A DNA stretch of 64,000 nucleotides from Ailurus styani. Taxonomy: Eukaryota > Chordata > Mammalia > Carnivora > Ailuridae. Shown piece after piece: positions 39,701-54,566 of this stretch (positions within the stretch are counted from its first letter, which is position 1; the number at the start of each line of letters is the position of its first letter). The notes beneath the pieces are model-generated. The model was not told the DNA's origin, ran no database searches, and saw only the letters and a program-made list of their open reading frames with translations. The stretch spans positions 1-64,000 of the forward strand of contig LNAC01000769.1 in the NCBI GenBank assembly GCA_002007465.1, written 5' to 3'. Both the position numbers and the translations under genes were made by a program.

Positions 39701-42700
39701 GATTCACACTCTATATATCAATTATTTTACATAATGAAAAAGTAGGCAAAATAATCTGCATTTTTGTTTCCATCCCCTATGCAAAAGCAAAGAATGAGTT
39801 TCCTATTAATTTGCACCATCTTAAATAGTTACTAAAAATTAAGAATCAGTGGAACTTTTATAAGATAATTTTGTTTGAACAAGATAACTGAAAATTTGTT
39901 TTGTTCTTTTATAGGTAATATTCAGAAATTAATTTTATGTCTTATCCTCATTTACATAATCCAGTGTCTTTTGACTACATGGTTTCCTGTTGAAAACAAC
40001 TGCTTTCTAAGTCGCAATGTGGTCCCCAACCCAAAGCAAATAACTTGGCATTCAGTGGGAAAACCTTGGAAAATCTTTATTCCTCTTCCTCAGCAGGAAA
40101 GAGGGTTACCTCACATGCATAAAAAAGGAATTTATCAAAGATCATTCCTACAGAGCTATCTGTAGCCTGAGGTGTCTCTAAGAGACACAACTCATAGCAC
40201 AATCTAACGAGAGCCTGATTCTATCAGACTCCACTTTCTTTCCCTTGAGAGAAGCAGGAATTGAATTCTAAGGCATTATTTTGCTTGATTCAGCTTCTTT
40301 TATCTTTCTCAAAGCAGAAAAATCTGCCAACCGTTTCTTCCCTTCCCTGATTACTCCCAACAGCAGGGACTCCTCCTGTGTGGTCACAAGAATCCTCACA
40401 GCCACAACTGAGAAAAGTGTTTGGAAGTGACTATGCATTTACTGGAATTGGGTTCTGCTGGGATTTCACACTTGGGACAGATTCACTCTCTCCTCAAGCC
40501 TATATCCATCTCTAGTGACAGTTCCCAAGGCAGGGTCTCTGGTAAAGGCTTGGTCAAGATTCTGAGAGAAGAAACAAGATCTTCTGCCAAAGGGAAGAGC
40601 ACACAGATAATCGGCCCGAAATTAGTTCCAGAGAAAGGATGTTGCATATTCTCAAGTCAGTCTAAAATCAACTTTTTTTTGGGCGCCTGGGTGGCTCAGT
40701 GGGTTAAAGCCTCTGCCTTCAGCTCAGGTCATGATCTCAGGGTCCTGGGATCGAGGCCCACATCGGGCTCCCTGCTCAGCAGGGAGCCTGCTTCCTCCTC
40801 TCTCTGCCTGCCTCTCTGCCTACTTGTGATCTCTCTCTCTTGTCATATAAATAAATAAAATCTTTAAAAAAAATAAAATAAAATCAACTTTTTTTTTTTA
40901 AGTTTTTATTTATTTGAGAGAGAGCAAGCAGAAGCAGGAGGAGTGGTGGAGGGAGAGGGAGAAGCAGACTTCCCACTGAGCAGGGAGCCCCATGTGGGGG
41001 CTCTATCCTAAGACCCCAGAATCATGACCTGAGCCGAAGGCAGATGCTCAACCAACTAAGCCACCCAAGCGCCCCTAAAGTCAACTTCTATAAAAAGAGA
41101 TGGAGATGCCCAAAAGAAGCAGAGATGGTAGGTAACTGTAGTCAACGTTGCTTGGGAAAGAAAAATATCTGTATACCTGAGCCCTTCCTATACAGGATGA
41201 CAATCTGCAACCGTTTCACATATTCCAGTGTTTAAAAACGAAAACAAAACCTTTAACAAGGCTCCTATAAAACCAAACTCCTATCATACTACCATAAATA
41301 ACAGCGTAATAAACACCACTTACCAAAAACAAGAATGAACAATGTGTTTAAAGACACCACCCAGAAGACATGTTCCTAAAGGAAAAGAGCATTAGTAAAA
41401 CATATTCAATTCTTCTTCCATGTCTGACTGGACTACTCCACTTAGCTAAGACTGAAATCTTCACTCCGTGATGTTGTGATTTCATTACATGCAACTTCTT
41501 AATTTTTCATTAGACAGCTCATAAAACTAAACCTAGTAAGATTCAAGTTCATAATGTTACATGCAGGAAAAAAAAATCAATCCATAAACATTTCCTCTTC
41601 AGAAATTAGTAAGCCACTACAAACTACACAGATTCTCATAAATAATAGCCAGACTTCATTTAAATCAAATAATGCTGAAAAATTCCAAATGGAGGAAAAT
41701 TTGAAAATCACATTAATTCTGAACTTCACATCAATATAAACCACACATTGCTTTTTTCCATTGTACATTTTATTCTTTTTTTTTTTTTTTTTTAAAGATT
41801 TTATTTATTTATTTGACACAGAGAGAGAGATTACAAGTAGGCAGAGAGGCAGGCAGAGAGACAGGGAGAGGAGGAAGCAGGCTCCCTGCTGAGCAGAGAG
41901 CCCGATGCGGGCCTCGATCCCAGGACGCTGAGATCATGACCTGAGCCGAAAGCAGAGGCTTTAACCCACTGAGCCACCCAGGCGCCCTGTACATTTTATT
42001 CTCACGGCTTCTGCAAGGTCACTTCTCTTCCTTGGTCCCTTTTCTGCCTATGGCACCTGGTTTTTTTAGTAGAGGTCTTAGATTACTCATTCTCACTTGG
42101 CCGTTCATCCACCCCCTCCCTCAATTATGTATTATCATCTCAAAGATGACTGCTACCTTATGTTAGTGTTTCAGTCAGTAGGGGTATCCTTCGACCAGTA
42201 GCTAAAGTTATCTTGGTACCCAAAGCCACTTAAAAATCCCAACTGATTTTATACTACAGAACTTGAAAAGAGCTTCATTTCTCCTAAAGAACAGGTTCTT
42301 TAAAGAATTATTCCTCCCCTTTGAGTTTGTACTCTTTACAAATAAGGTAAAGATAGGTGAGATGTGGTAAAGAGTAGAAACCTAACATGAAACTGGTCTC
42401 ACTGTGAGCACTGCAAAGTATTAATTAATACACTGCAAGGTTTAAAAAAGGCCAAGTTCTTAACTACCATTAAATCTGTATTTCATTTTCTTTTTTAAAA
42501 ATCAAGTACTTAATAATGACCTTTTTAAGTACTATTACCTTTGTTCTTTGCCAATATTTTCAATAAACAAAACAGACTTTCTTCAACGTATCAAGTAATC
42601 AAAAATCAAAGGGCATGTTGACCTTTAGTATAAAAAGCATGTTTACAGGCATACTATAAATTTGAAATCTCTAAATCATTAAGATAAATAATTAAGTCAC

Positions 42701-45700
42701 GACTCTATTATTAAAAAATATTAGCTTTACTTACTAGAAAAACTAGTGATCCATCAAGTCCTAGCATCTGAAATAAATAACAACATGCACAAATTTAAGA
42801 TGCAACAGGATTTTTTATTCTATTTAGAAAAAAAGCTCACTTTCGATTATATTTAAACACAATCCTTACCCACTGCTTTTCAATACAGCTTACCATTTTC
42901 AGAGAGTAAAAAACTTGTATATTAGACTTTTATATTTGGGCTACCTTTTAATTCCAAATCATATGATTATAAAGTCAAAACAGTTCCATCATGGGTTTAA
43001 TTCTTACACTGGATAAGGAACCAGCCAAGATTTCATGATATATCAACTGCAGTATCAGAATAATATTTCAATTTAAATTGTTACTTCATTTTACAAAAGT
43101 CTACAATTTGTATTAAAGGCCAGAAAACAGAAAAATAGTCAATAGATATTTTTAATATTTTTACCACAAACACATCACTTTTCTCTAGAAATTAAAGTTC
43201 TACTACAGCTTCCACTGAATGTAGCTACAAAACTGGTGTATGCATGCATCTACATATGCCTAACTTTAACACATAGTTCAAGGTTAAAACACTAGAATGC
43301 ATAATAGAATCTTACTCTTTCCCACGTAAGCTCTTCTGCAGCTCGGTCCCACTCTAAAGCATTCCAGTTCATGTCATCTAGAAATACAATTGTAGTGGAA
43401 AGATTACTGATGGAACCTGAACCATAAATAATAAAACATGTACTTTTAATTTGTTTTGCAAACTGCTGATGAGAAGCTGAACTACGTTATTTGCTTATAC
43501 ATAAATATAACACACATAAGGTGATTCTAGATTGTGGTTAGGTGCTAGAAAAGAAATAAATAGGATTATGTGAAAGAGAGGAACTTAACTGCTCTGAATC
43601 AGGAATGATTCTGGCAAATTAAAGAAAAACAAGGAAGCCAAGGGACAAGAATTCTCTGGGGGAGGGGGGAGTGGTAGAAAACACAGTATGGAAGGCAGAC
43701 AGGGATCAGATCATGTCGGGGGTGGGGAAAAGGGGAGTTAAACCTGGATTTTGTTTCGTTCTTTAGTACAATAGAAAAACCACTATCAGATTTTAAAGGC
43801 AGGAGAGCACTATGAACACTACATGAAGCACGAGTGGAAGAAACTACGCATTGAGGAACTACTACATTAGATGAAGAGAAGGATGGCCGCACCAGTGCTG
43901 CCTTCTCGGAGCCTCTGATCATAGATTTGCTGCTCCCTACAAAGGTCCCTTGCTCCCATCACACAACTTGCTTGTTCTCATCCTTCAGGTCTCACTTCGA
44001 ATATCACCTACTCTGAGCTACGTGGAGAATCTTATTTAAAACGGACTCTCCCAACAGGATCCTCAGAGCAACCTGCACATTTATCACAATCCGTAACGAG
44101 GTGTTTATGCACTTGGGTACTGCTGCTTCTTCACTAGACCAGGAACTCCATGAAGGCAGGGACCCGTTTGAGTGCCTGGCACCCAGGAGACACTCAGCCA
44201 CCAGCAATGTCCGATGGACCCGGAGACAGTGCAGTGCTGGATGGGAAAACTCTGGGGTGGGAGGAGAGAAGCAGAGGTGGTAAGCTACTGCCAGCTGACT
44301 GGCAGGCACAGTCCTGGACTGTCTTTAGCATTCTGGAGTTAGACTGCTAGAAAATGAGAAGATGGTTTCTTTAATGACATCTAACCTGCAGTGTACACTT
44401 CAATAATTCTCTGATATTAAAAGCTGTGCTAACTCAAGAGAAATTGGAAGGGAATAAAGAAATCTGTATCAAATTCCTTTAAAAATATTCGAGTCCAGTA
44501 CAACTTACACATAACTTCCTCCTATCCATCCTGTAAGAGTCCTGTGTAGAGTAGGGTTTTAAAACACAAACTGTGGGGCACCTGAGTGGCTCAATCAGTT
44601 AAGCATCTGTCTTTGGCTCAGGTCATGATCCCAGGGTCTTGAGATCGAGACCCGCCTCCAGCAGCCCGCTCGGCGAGGAGTCCGTTTCTCCCTTTCCCTG
44701 TGCCTACTTTACTCCCCTCTGCTCTCTCATTCTCGCTTTCTCTCAAATAAATAAATAAATACTTTTTTAAAAATAAATAAAACACAAAATGTGCCCTGCT
44801 TCACAAAAAAATTTACATATATGTATATCCATAAATGCAAACCTGCCAAAATAAAGTAAAAACTGGTTAGAAATAGAACTCCAGGGCGCCTGGGTGGCTC
44901 AGTGGGTTAAAGCCGCTGCCTTCGGCTCAGGTCATGATCCCAGGGTCCTGGGATCGAGGCCCGCATCGGGCTCTCTGCTCAGCAGGGAGCCTGCTTCCTC
45001 CTCTCTCCTCTCTGCCTGCCTCTCTGCCTACTTGTAATCTCTCTCTATGTGTCAAATGAATAAATAAAATCTTTAAAAAAAAAAAAAAAGAAATAGAACT
45101 CCAAACCCATAAAATTTTGAAAACTCCAGCCCTTCTCCTCCAGGAAAGCTGTATATAGACTTGTGGTCAAAAAGGAAGGGTAAGGATGGACCAGCAGCCG
45201 TTACCCTGGGCCCCGTTGTTGGCGTCGGCTGCATCCTCCCCGCCCGCGTCATCCTCCTCCTCGTTGTCCTCCTCCTCATCTTCTGCCTGATCATCCTGAG
45301 CATCGGGGTTTTCTCCTACCACCGCGTTCTCGGCTGGTGGATTAGCAGGCTGGTCAGGGGCAACATTTTCAGCACCATTTCCTCCTGCTGGAGCCTAAAA
45401 TGGTAGAAGAGCCCAGAAAGTAGCTAACTTGTCTCAGTTCTGCTCTATTTCCAAATCACACTCTTCCTGTTAAAAAAACAAAACTAGCAAACACAAACGA
45501 TTAAAATTCAAAAAAAAAAAAACACCTCTCAAAGTTATCTTTTCTACAAGTATCTAATTTATCTAATTTTGGATCTACTCGGCATATAAGAACATAAACC
45601 CACTTCACAGTCTATATATTCATGCAGTGTAATTTAGGGATTTTACAAAGTATTACAGAGAATGGGTCAACAAATCTGGCTAATTTTAACACTTCAGGCA

Positions 45701-48700
45701 CATCCCAAACCAGTTACTGGTAAGGTTACAGAAGTTTCTACTTACACCAGCAGAGCAAAAATCAAGAATTCAGAAAGTTAAAGCCATTACCTCTTTGGAT
45801 ACATAAAAACGATACATTAAAATATGTCACCAAGTCCAAAAAAGGAGGCATTCAACAGAGTAAAAACAAGCAGCAGGCTGTCTGTTTAACAACAGGGCAG
45901 AGAAACTCCTTCTGGAATTCAGTTTCAGGAACTAGAGCTGCCTCAGCCAAAAAGAGGTTCAGATATGAGTTCTGACTTATTACAACGAGTCAAGGATAAA
46001 CTCAAAGAAACCCAGGGTTCAGATTTCCCATGACTGTGGATAGATCTTGCAACAAAGAGAACTTTGTTACTTTTCACATGTAGGCTGAGCAGTGAGATTC
46101 AGCCAGTAATTCTGACCCCAGGCTAATGTCTCTGCACCCAAGCTCTGAGCTTCTCAGGGAAGACAACCTAGAATTACTCCTGCACCAGCCTTTCCACAAT
46201 CTGCTCCTCTATGTGAACACTGGGTCTCAGCTATTGTACAGCAAGCTCCTATAAAGGTCTCAGGACATCCCTGGGCCAAGCTGCAACCTTTGCCTGGAGG
46301 CTGCAGGGTTGGGAGGATTCCTTCATGGAATAATCTCAAGGTCTTCAACACAGTCTTCATCAAAACTATCTGGTGGAAGCCCAGGAAGCTCTCACGGAAC
46401 CTGGATCTGGGGAGCCATTCTTAGGATGACCTCTGGCTCCTCAGCCAACATCTCACTTGGTGGTGACTTTATTTGATCATTCTGGGCTTCTCTGTTTCTT
46501 TGTGTCTTTGGTTCTGTTCAGTCTCCATTCTTTAACTCTGGGGAAACAGAACTCAGACTCCAGCACAGGTGCCACATTGGAGGGCAGGGGCCACAGGGAT
46601 AGGGGCAGCTCATGATGAGACTCAAACCCCACAACCAACTCTGGGCCATAATCCTTCTTTATAATAATCCTGCCTTTACCAACTGCCTCAGGGACGAACA
46701 TGTATTTATTTACATACCTATTTGTTTATACCCATGCAGATCTGTAACTTAATTCTCTGTTCTCAGTTAAACACTTGAGGAAACAGTTTCTAATTCCTGC
46801 TCAGTAGACAAACCTGTCCATATGGACTTTGTCAACTCCTACATGCATCCTCCTCTGGCTCTTACTGAGTTCAGCTACCTACCAAATGCAAAGACATAGT
46901 TATGGAAAACACTAAATTCCCCTGGAGTCAATGAAGATTCTAAAAGAACAACGTTAAATGTTTCAAAATATGCATTAATGTTTCAAAATATGAGACACAA
47001 TGATAAAAGTGTTAATACTAGCTAAGAAGTGTTTTTTCTTTCTCGTCTCATTTCTTGTATGTGTGATTTGCTAAGAAGTTACACTCAACCCTGTAGAGAA
47101 AAAAGGCAGAATTTGATAGAAATCAAACTACACACTGACACAACAAAAGGTCCTTACATGAAAAATTAAGTTGTTAATTATCATTTTGAGTATCTAAGTG
47201 TCAATTTTTCATAATAAAATTTTATGAAGCATAACTTTTGTACATAAATAGCTAAATTTTGACATTTTCAGCCACATAATTTCTCAGCAAGCAAACCACT
47301 ACAAGTCATTTATCTTATCCTCTTTCTCTTAACACATCTAGCAAATGCTACTGCATCTAACATTACCCATGCATCTCTCATAAAGAAAAAGTGAAACTGC
47401 ACCAGATTGTGTAACAGTGTTCCAATGACTCCACTTTTAGTACCGTGGCTACTGGGAACAGCAAACACAAGGCATTTTACATAAGAAGAAACCAATGAAC
47501 CAAGAAAGCAGGGAGCCTCCTCAGTGGCCTGCAGCAAGTCAGCATCATCACCAGGGAGTCTGTATGTTCACTTCCAGGCCAGCATTAAGCAGTCAGTCCA
47601 GCAAAGGGAAAGAAAGAGCACTTCAGGACACCCCCTAACACTGCTCCCAATCTCACTCCAAAATGAAGAAGCAAAGTAGAAGTGCCTTCTTCTGATTTTT
47701 TTGTATCTCCCTTAATCTTCTCCCAAACCTTTTCACTGTCCTGCTCTGCAGTGAGGGGCAGAGGACTCAAGGGTTTAGATCTAGAGAATGACAGCAATTC
47801 CCATACCTACGCAAACAGAATCAGTTTAGGGGTGGAGGGAGTTACCTCATTTTGGTGGTGCCCAGCTGCATTGAAGGGTGGAGCAGCATGCTCCAACCAG
47901 ATCGGCGCTCCCCCATGGACTATCTGCTCTCGTAGCCACACAAGGCTGATGAATGCGCACAGCGTGCATGTCACCACAAAACAACCCTGCAAACAATCCG
48001 CCAATAAATTGTCCCTATTAAAAAAAATTACATAGAATTACTCCAAAGAATGCTTAAAAGTAAGAAACCAAAGGTAACAACATTTCCTTTTTTTTAAAAG
48101 ATTATATTTATTTATTTGACACAGAGAGAGAGATTACAAGTAGGCAGAGAGGCAGGCAGAGAGAGAGAGGAGGAAGCAGGCTCCCTGCCGAGCAGAGAGC
48201 CCGATGTGGGACTCGATCCCAGGACCCTGAGATCATGACCTGAGCCGAAGGCAGAGGCTTTAACCCACTGAGCCACCCAGGCGCCCAGGTAACAACATTT
48301 CATCTTAAACTAAAATGTCAGAAAAAAGAGCCAGAAAATAAGTCATAATTTTCCGTGTAAAAATCAGTTTCTCAGACTCATTTCTGTGACTCGTGAAATT
48401 CTATCTTATTTGCTGGCCAAATATATTTATTTATATATTTGTATTATATGTATTTATATTATAATAAGTGAAGAATAACATCAGAACTACACAGAAATTA
48501 GCCACCTAGCCATTCTTTGAACATGGCTTAGAAACAGGCAGGCAAAAACCAAAAACCAAAAGCAACCAAACACTGACAAAGGCCAAGTATGTATGTAATT
48601 TATGAAAGGTGAATGACTGTCCAACCTACCCTAAGAATTTCCTTATGCTTACTTTACACAAGTTTAATAAACTTGGTTAGCTGATACCCACACAAATGGA

Positions 48701-51700
48701 AATGATCAGCAAATCAGAAGAGAAGAACCTCCAGAGAGGCCCAATGGCAATGTAAAGAAAGAAAGCTGAGAGATATTCAGTATGCAATGTGCAAGACAAA
48801 GAAATCTGTAATACACTTTAAATATCATTTAGCAGATTAAATTCTGATGCTAACTCCAAATATATCATAAGTATGTTATTAGTTCCTCAAAAAATTCAGA
48901 TAGACAAATAACGTTATGAGACATGTAGTATCGTACGTAACATTAAAGACCTCTTGTTCTTTTCCTCTCAAGGAGGAAGGGGCTTGTCCTTCTCTAGTCT
49001 ATGTCTGATTTCAGAATAATTCAAGGATAACTCAAGAATAGGAAAATCCTTTATTGCAACAGACTGACTTTTTCCACCATGGAAAATCTGAGAAGGGTCC
49101 ATTTGAGAGACAGCCTACTGGTTCCAAGCTTAGTGAATTAAAGATTTTTTTTTTTTTTTTTTGACAGAGAGACACAGCGAGAGAGGGAACACAAGCAGGG
49201 GGAGTGAGAGAGGGAGAAGCAGGCTTCCCACCGAGCAGGGAGCCCGATGCAGGGCTTGAACCCAGGACCCCAGGATCATGACCTGAGCTGAAGGCAGATG
49301 CTTAACGACTGAACCACCCAGGTGCCCGAAGCTTAGTGAATGAATGTGGCCCACAGATATGACCCGGAATGTATCCTAATCAAAAGAGGAATCCTAACCA
49401 TTCCCGTGCTAAGGAACCCTTCAGATTATTAAAACTCTGTTAACTGTTACTGAGTGTAACTCAGTAACACTTCTCTCTTCTGTACTTGTCATCAGTAATA
49501 ACAATTGTTTGATGTCGATTTTAAACAGTGACAAACCCTTTGTAGAGTTCTTTTCCCTCATACCTAGAATCTGGACTGGTTCTGTGACTTGCCTGGACCA
49601 AGGTGAGGCAGCCTGAGTTTAGAGCCTAGACGAGAGCTGGTGAACTTCAACTCTCACCCTTCTGGAATGCTGCCCTGTGACCACCACGGACAGAAGCCCT
49701 GCTGGCTTTCTGAAAGATGAGCGGGCATATGGAAGAGAACCAAGGCACACAGCTGGAGCCACCTAAGACCACCCGACTGCAGTGAGACACATGAGTAACT
49801 AAGGATAGCCCAACAGATGAATTGATCAGCTGAGCCCAGCCCAAACTGCCGACCCCTGAATTATGAGCCAATAAAATTACTACTGCTTTAAGAAGCCAGT
49901 AAGTTTTGGAGACAGTATGTTTTGAAGCAACATTAATTGATATTTTGCACCTAGAGATGATCTAAAGAACTGAGCTACAAGATATGTAAGCAGCTGCTAT
50001 GATATTAAGAAATTTAAAGTAAAATTTCATAAATAAAATTAATACTACAGAGAAAATGAAACACTGCTCATTAAAAAAAAAGTTGAGTTAAAAGTGCTTT
50101 CAGGAAAACTGGCTCAATTCTTCAAACTGTAAAATGTAGCACAGGATTACAAAACCAAACCACATTTATAATTTCTTTTGACTATCCCCAACCATGCCTC
50201 CAGTGGTCCTCTTGTGCCAATCAGCAGTCTCCTGAAGGCACTTCTAGTGGCCCACTAACCAATCAGGTTAGAAAGAAAAGGGGAGCCTGCCAACGTAAGA
50301 CAAGCAACAGCTCTGAGCTTTAGTGACAATTCTGCTATACATTAACCTAATACTCAAAATTCATATAGAGCTTTTACATATATATGTGAATTTAATCTTT
50401 GAATAGTCCACCCAAAGCCCTAAGGCATGATCTTCCTCACTTTACAGAGGAGGACACGGGTTCAGAAACATCCAATGATTTGCCCAAAGTCACCAAATAA
50501 CCTGCAGATATAGAAACCGTATTCTGTTACAACCAACTACTTCATTGTATTGCCTAAGTGATCATACCTGCCCAACAACCAGAAGGTCTACCAACAAGCA
50601 GTAAAGATAGTAGGGAAGGAGGATACTACTACACCTTGTTTGTCTGGCATTTCACTGACATGGCTTCCATAAACACCTGTTTTTCATATAGCCAAACCCT
50701 ATCAATTTAGGCTTTGATAAATGTTAACACAGCCAATTAAAAGAGAAACCATTAGAAAAACAATGTATCTCTGCTTCATTAAACTACAAAGACTGGAATT
50801 CGAGTCACCTTTTCTAAACAACTGAGATACTGATTGGCCACTACCATGCATACTCATTAATTAACTACAGTGGTTTAGAAAATTTTAGCTCAAACTAAAT
50901 GGAACAAGAATACCCTATGTGAAATGGTTCTTTTATAAGGTTATACATATTAAAATAAAATGTCCACCACTCTTAGCAGTCACCCCTTGCTTTTACTGGA
51001 CTTCCCTCACTACTTCCAATGTGAATCTCTGTGGTGTACACAATTCCTAAATGCAAGCCAGAGGTGAACAATGTCATATACCAAAGACATAACAAATGGC
51101 AGCTGAGCCATTTAAGACAAACTTCTTAACTTTTATACTGAGACCATGTTCTGGATGGCTGAGATAAAAACCTGATGTCCAGAAATGGGAATGCTGTCCT
51201 GTTTGTTTCTACTATATCACTTCACAAAAGGCCTGTATTTTTACACAAAGGGTTAGCTTCTTATGCTAGTTCCAAACTTTCAAATGTGTTAAATTACTGC
51301 TTCTCTTTTTTGTTACGGCCACAGCTAAGAGCACCCTATTTCAAGGCCCCTGTCTGCTTCTAATCATTACTTTATCAAAGCTGTTCTTGGGCTCCTGGGT
51401 GGCTTAGTGGATTAAAGCCTCTGCCTTCGGCTCAAGTCATGATCTCAGGGTCCTGCTCAGTGGGGAGCCTGCTTCCTCCTCTCTCTGCCTGCCTCTCTGC
51501 CTACTTGTGATCTGATCTCTCTGTGTCAAATAAATAAATAAAATCTTAAAAAAAAAAAAGAGCTGTTCTTTATTAATGAAAACAAAAAATTCTAATGTAA
51601 GTTCAAGGTGAAAATCTTTTATCTATTATTCCCTACACTGCCAAAGACACAGACAGAAATGAAATAACCTGATTGTTCTGTCCCAAAAACATATTACCAA

Positions 51701-54522
51701 CAAGTAGAAAACCAAGTCACAGACACATCTAATGTTTCTACATATTTAGAAACATGATTAAAAATAATGATGCAGATGCAAGAGACTTAAAAGAACTCCT
51801 CCTTATTTTCTTTTCTATCAGAAATACAGTATGCCCTCCTGTTCTCTTCTATTGCCTTGTGGCTTATTTTAATGATAATATACTCTGAATACTTCTGTTC
51901 CACCGGATGGTTTTGCATTGTTCTCTGTCTTTACTGACAAAGCAATCAGAAATGTAAGGTCAGCTGGGCACAAAAGAAGATTTAGCAAATATAGGCGCAA
52001 CTGTTGGCAGACTTAATATTTAATGATCTTGACACAGTTAATCATTTACAGTAATTCTAATTCTGACATCAGTAATAAAAACACGTCTTTCCCAAGAAAA
52101 CACAGTTACAAAGCTTAACGTCAAATTAAGACACAGTAAAACAATGACAGTGAACAAGTTTTTAGTCCATATCCTAATAATCACAAGAAACATTTAAAAA
52201 CTAAATTTGAATTCAAATGACTATGTTGTTTAAAAATACATGTTTAAATGAACTCTCGGCATATGAACATGATAGCATTTATCTCACACTGCATGGCAGC
52301 ATGTTTAATGGATCATCCCACCCTTACAAAACAGTCTTTAAAACGGGTATGTTTTGTGGGGCGCCTGGGTGGCTCAGTCGTTAAGCGTCTGCCTTCAGCT
52401 CAGGTCATGATCCCAGACCTGGGATCAAGCCCTGCATCTGGCTCCCTGCTCTGCAGGAAGCCTGCTTCTCCCTCTCCCACTCCCCCTGCTTGTGTTCCCT
52501 CTCACACTGTGTCTCTCTCTATCAAATAAATAAATAAAATCTTAAAAAAATAAAAAACAAACAAAAACCGGGTATGTTTTGAAACAAACATGTACGTATG
52601 TCAGCTACTTCTACTGTAGCTATAACTATCAGACTAAGAGACATAAATTACTCTTTGTCCTTGGAACAAAAGAATTTTCAAATTATAACAAAAATAAAAG
52701 CATGCAGGAAAACCCAGCCCTAGATACGCTGTGCAGCTTTCCAGCTTTCCAAGTACTCACGTGGACAGCATGTCCAGTGGCAGTGTCAGTAGTGAGCTCA
52801 CGGAGCCAGTAAACAAGCACTTGTAGATTCGGCCTGCCAAGAAGGGCAAGATGGCATATGGTTACAACACACATAATGAACTCAGGTACTCAATTAAATG
52901 GAGGTGAAGTGTAAGCCCCTAAAATATTTAGTCTTTGCAAGGCTGTCCTAAAATACTACATTAAAAAAACCCTGGGGCACCTGGGTGGCTCAGTCGGTTA
53001 AGCGGCCATCTCTTGGTTTTGGCTCAGGTCATGATTTCATGGGTTGTGAGAAAGAGCCCCATGCTGGGGCTCCACGCTCAGCAGGAAGTCTGCTTGAAGA
53101 TTCTCTAACTCTGCCCCTCCTCCCACTCTCTTTCTAAAATAATAAATCTTAAAAAAAAAAAAAAAATCCAACACGGTTAAGCATAAAAACAGTGACAGTA
53201 AAGAGTAAATGTTACACACTAATGTTAAAAGCTTAGATTCGCTATAGACTGACTTGTTTCTACTGAATAAGCTTAGATGTCTGAAAAGGAAAAAAATATA
53301 TAGTAAAGATCTCTAAATTACAATACGGAGAATTTTTTTTAATCGAGAATTCTAAAATTCATTGAGTCTGCTCATGAAAATAAAAGGTTTCAGTTCTCGG
53401 GGCTTTTCAGAAGAGTAAATGCTCCAATAACATGAATAGCAAACTAACGACCAATTTTTTAAAGATGCAGATTCAAGGGTCCTCAAAAAAAAAATCTTAA
53501 ATCTGGCCATGAAGGGAAAAAAAGATAAAGTATGGGTGAAAGCACAGCCATCCCCTTATCCTATTAGTCAGAAAGACAAAAACAGAAATAGGGCTCCCAA
53601 GAGGAAATAGCTGAGATTTTCTTTCTAACCAAAACCTGTATATTAGTTTAAGCTTTCCCTATCAGAAATTTTCAGTGACTTCAATGGCTGTTTTCAAAAG
53701 TCAAATCAAAATGAAAAGGTAGGAAAAAAATTACTTACATATGTGTTAAAATATTCAAAGCAAGTATGCTTGTAACAAAGTAAAACTGACAACAAACCAA
53801 ATGTCTGTAAGTCAGAAAATGGATTCATAAATTACAGGCCTCCTTCCTAGAGTGCTGTGCATCCATTAAAAAAATAAGGTAGCTCAAAAAAAAAAAAAAA
53901 AAGTACAGCAGCTCAACATGTTCTCACATGAATAGATACCAGGGTACACTGCTAACTTAAAGAAAAAAGTTACAGACTATGTATTTTGTGACAGAACTTA
54001 AATTTTAATTATGAGTGTGTGTATAAGTGCAGGTAAACAAGTCAGAACAGACATCCAGTCTGTTAACTGCATTACTTAAATTCTCTTAAGTCTCTACTTA
54101 ACTTTTGATTATTTGATCTGATTTTAGAGAGGTGTTAAGTCTTCCACTTGACTGTGAATGCTTTATATATTTCAAAGTCCTGTACTCTGGTGCATAAAAG
54201 TTCTTAACTTTTACTTTCTTATGACTATGCCCTTTACTAATACGACATATAATACTTTGTTCCATTTAAAGCTTTTCATCTTGAATGACATCTGGCTGAT
54301 GAACGCTGTTCCTGTGTTCTGTCAGCATTTGCTAACATCCCTCTAGTATTAACCTGGGCTGCTCTGTACTTACTTATAGTAAACCACGTTCCTCTGTACA
54401 CAACTGTGTAAACTCTAATGATCACAGAAGTTGGAGCCTTACCCTGTCCTCTCTTACATCCTTCCCTCTGCCCTCCGACCCTGTCTTTCTTGTCTTTTGG
54501 TGGACTTTCCAAGTATTTACTG

Positions 54523-54566
<44 letters not shown>

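Noticed and set aside
40421..40858. 145-residue open frame on the plus strand
   Set aside because: Its last third is CAN-SINE sequence and the rest resembles nothing known; a chance frame.
45161..45406. Leucine-rich plus-strand frame that looks like a membrane protein
   Set aside because: It is the exact antisense of the acidic exon 7 (GAG/GAT codons read as CTC/ATC).
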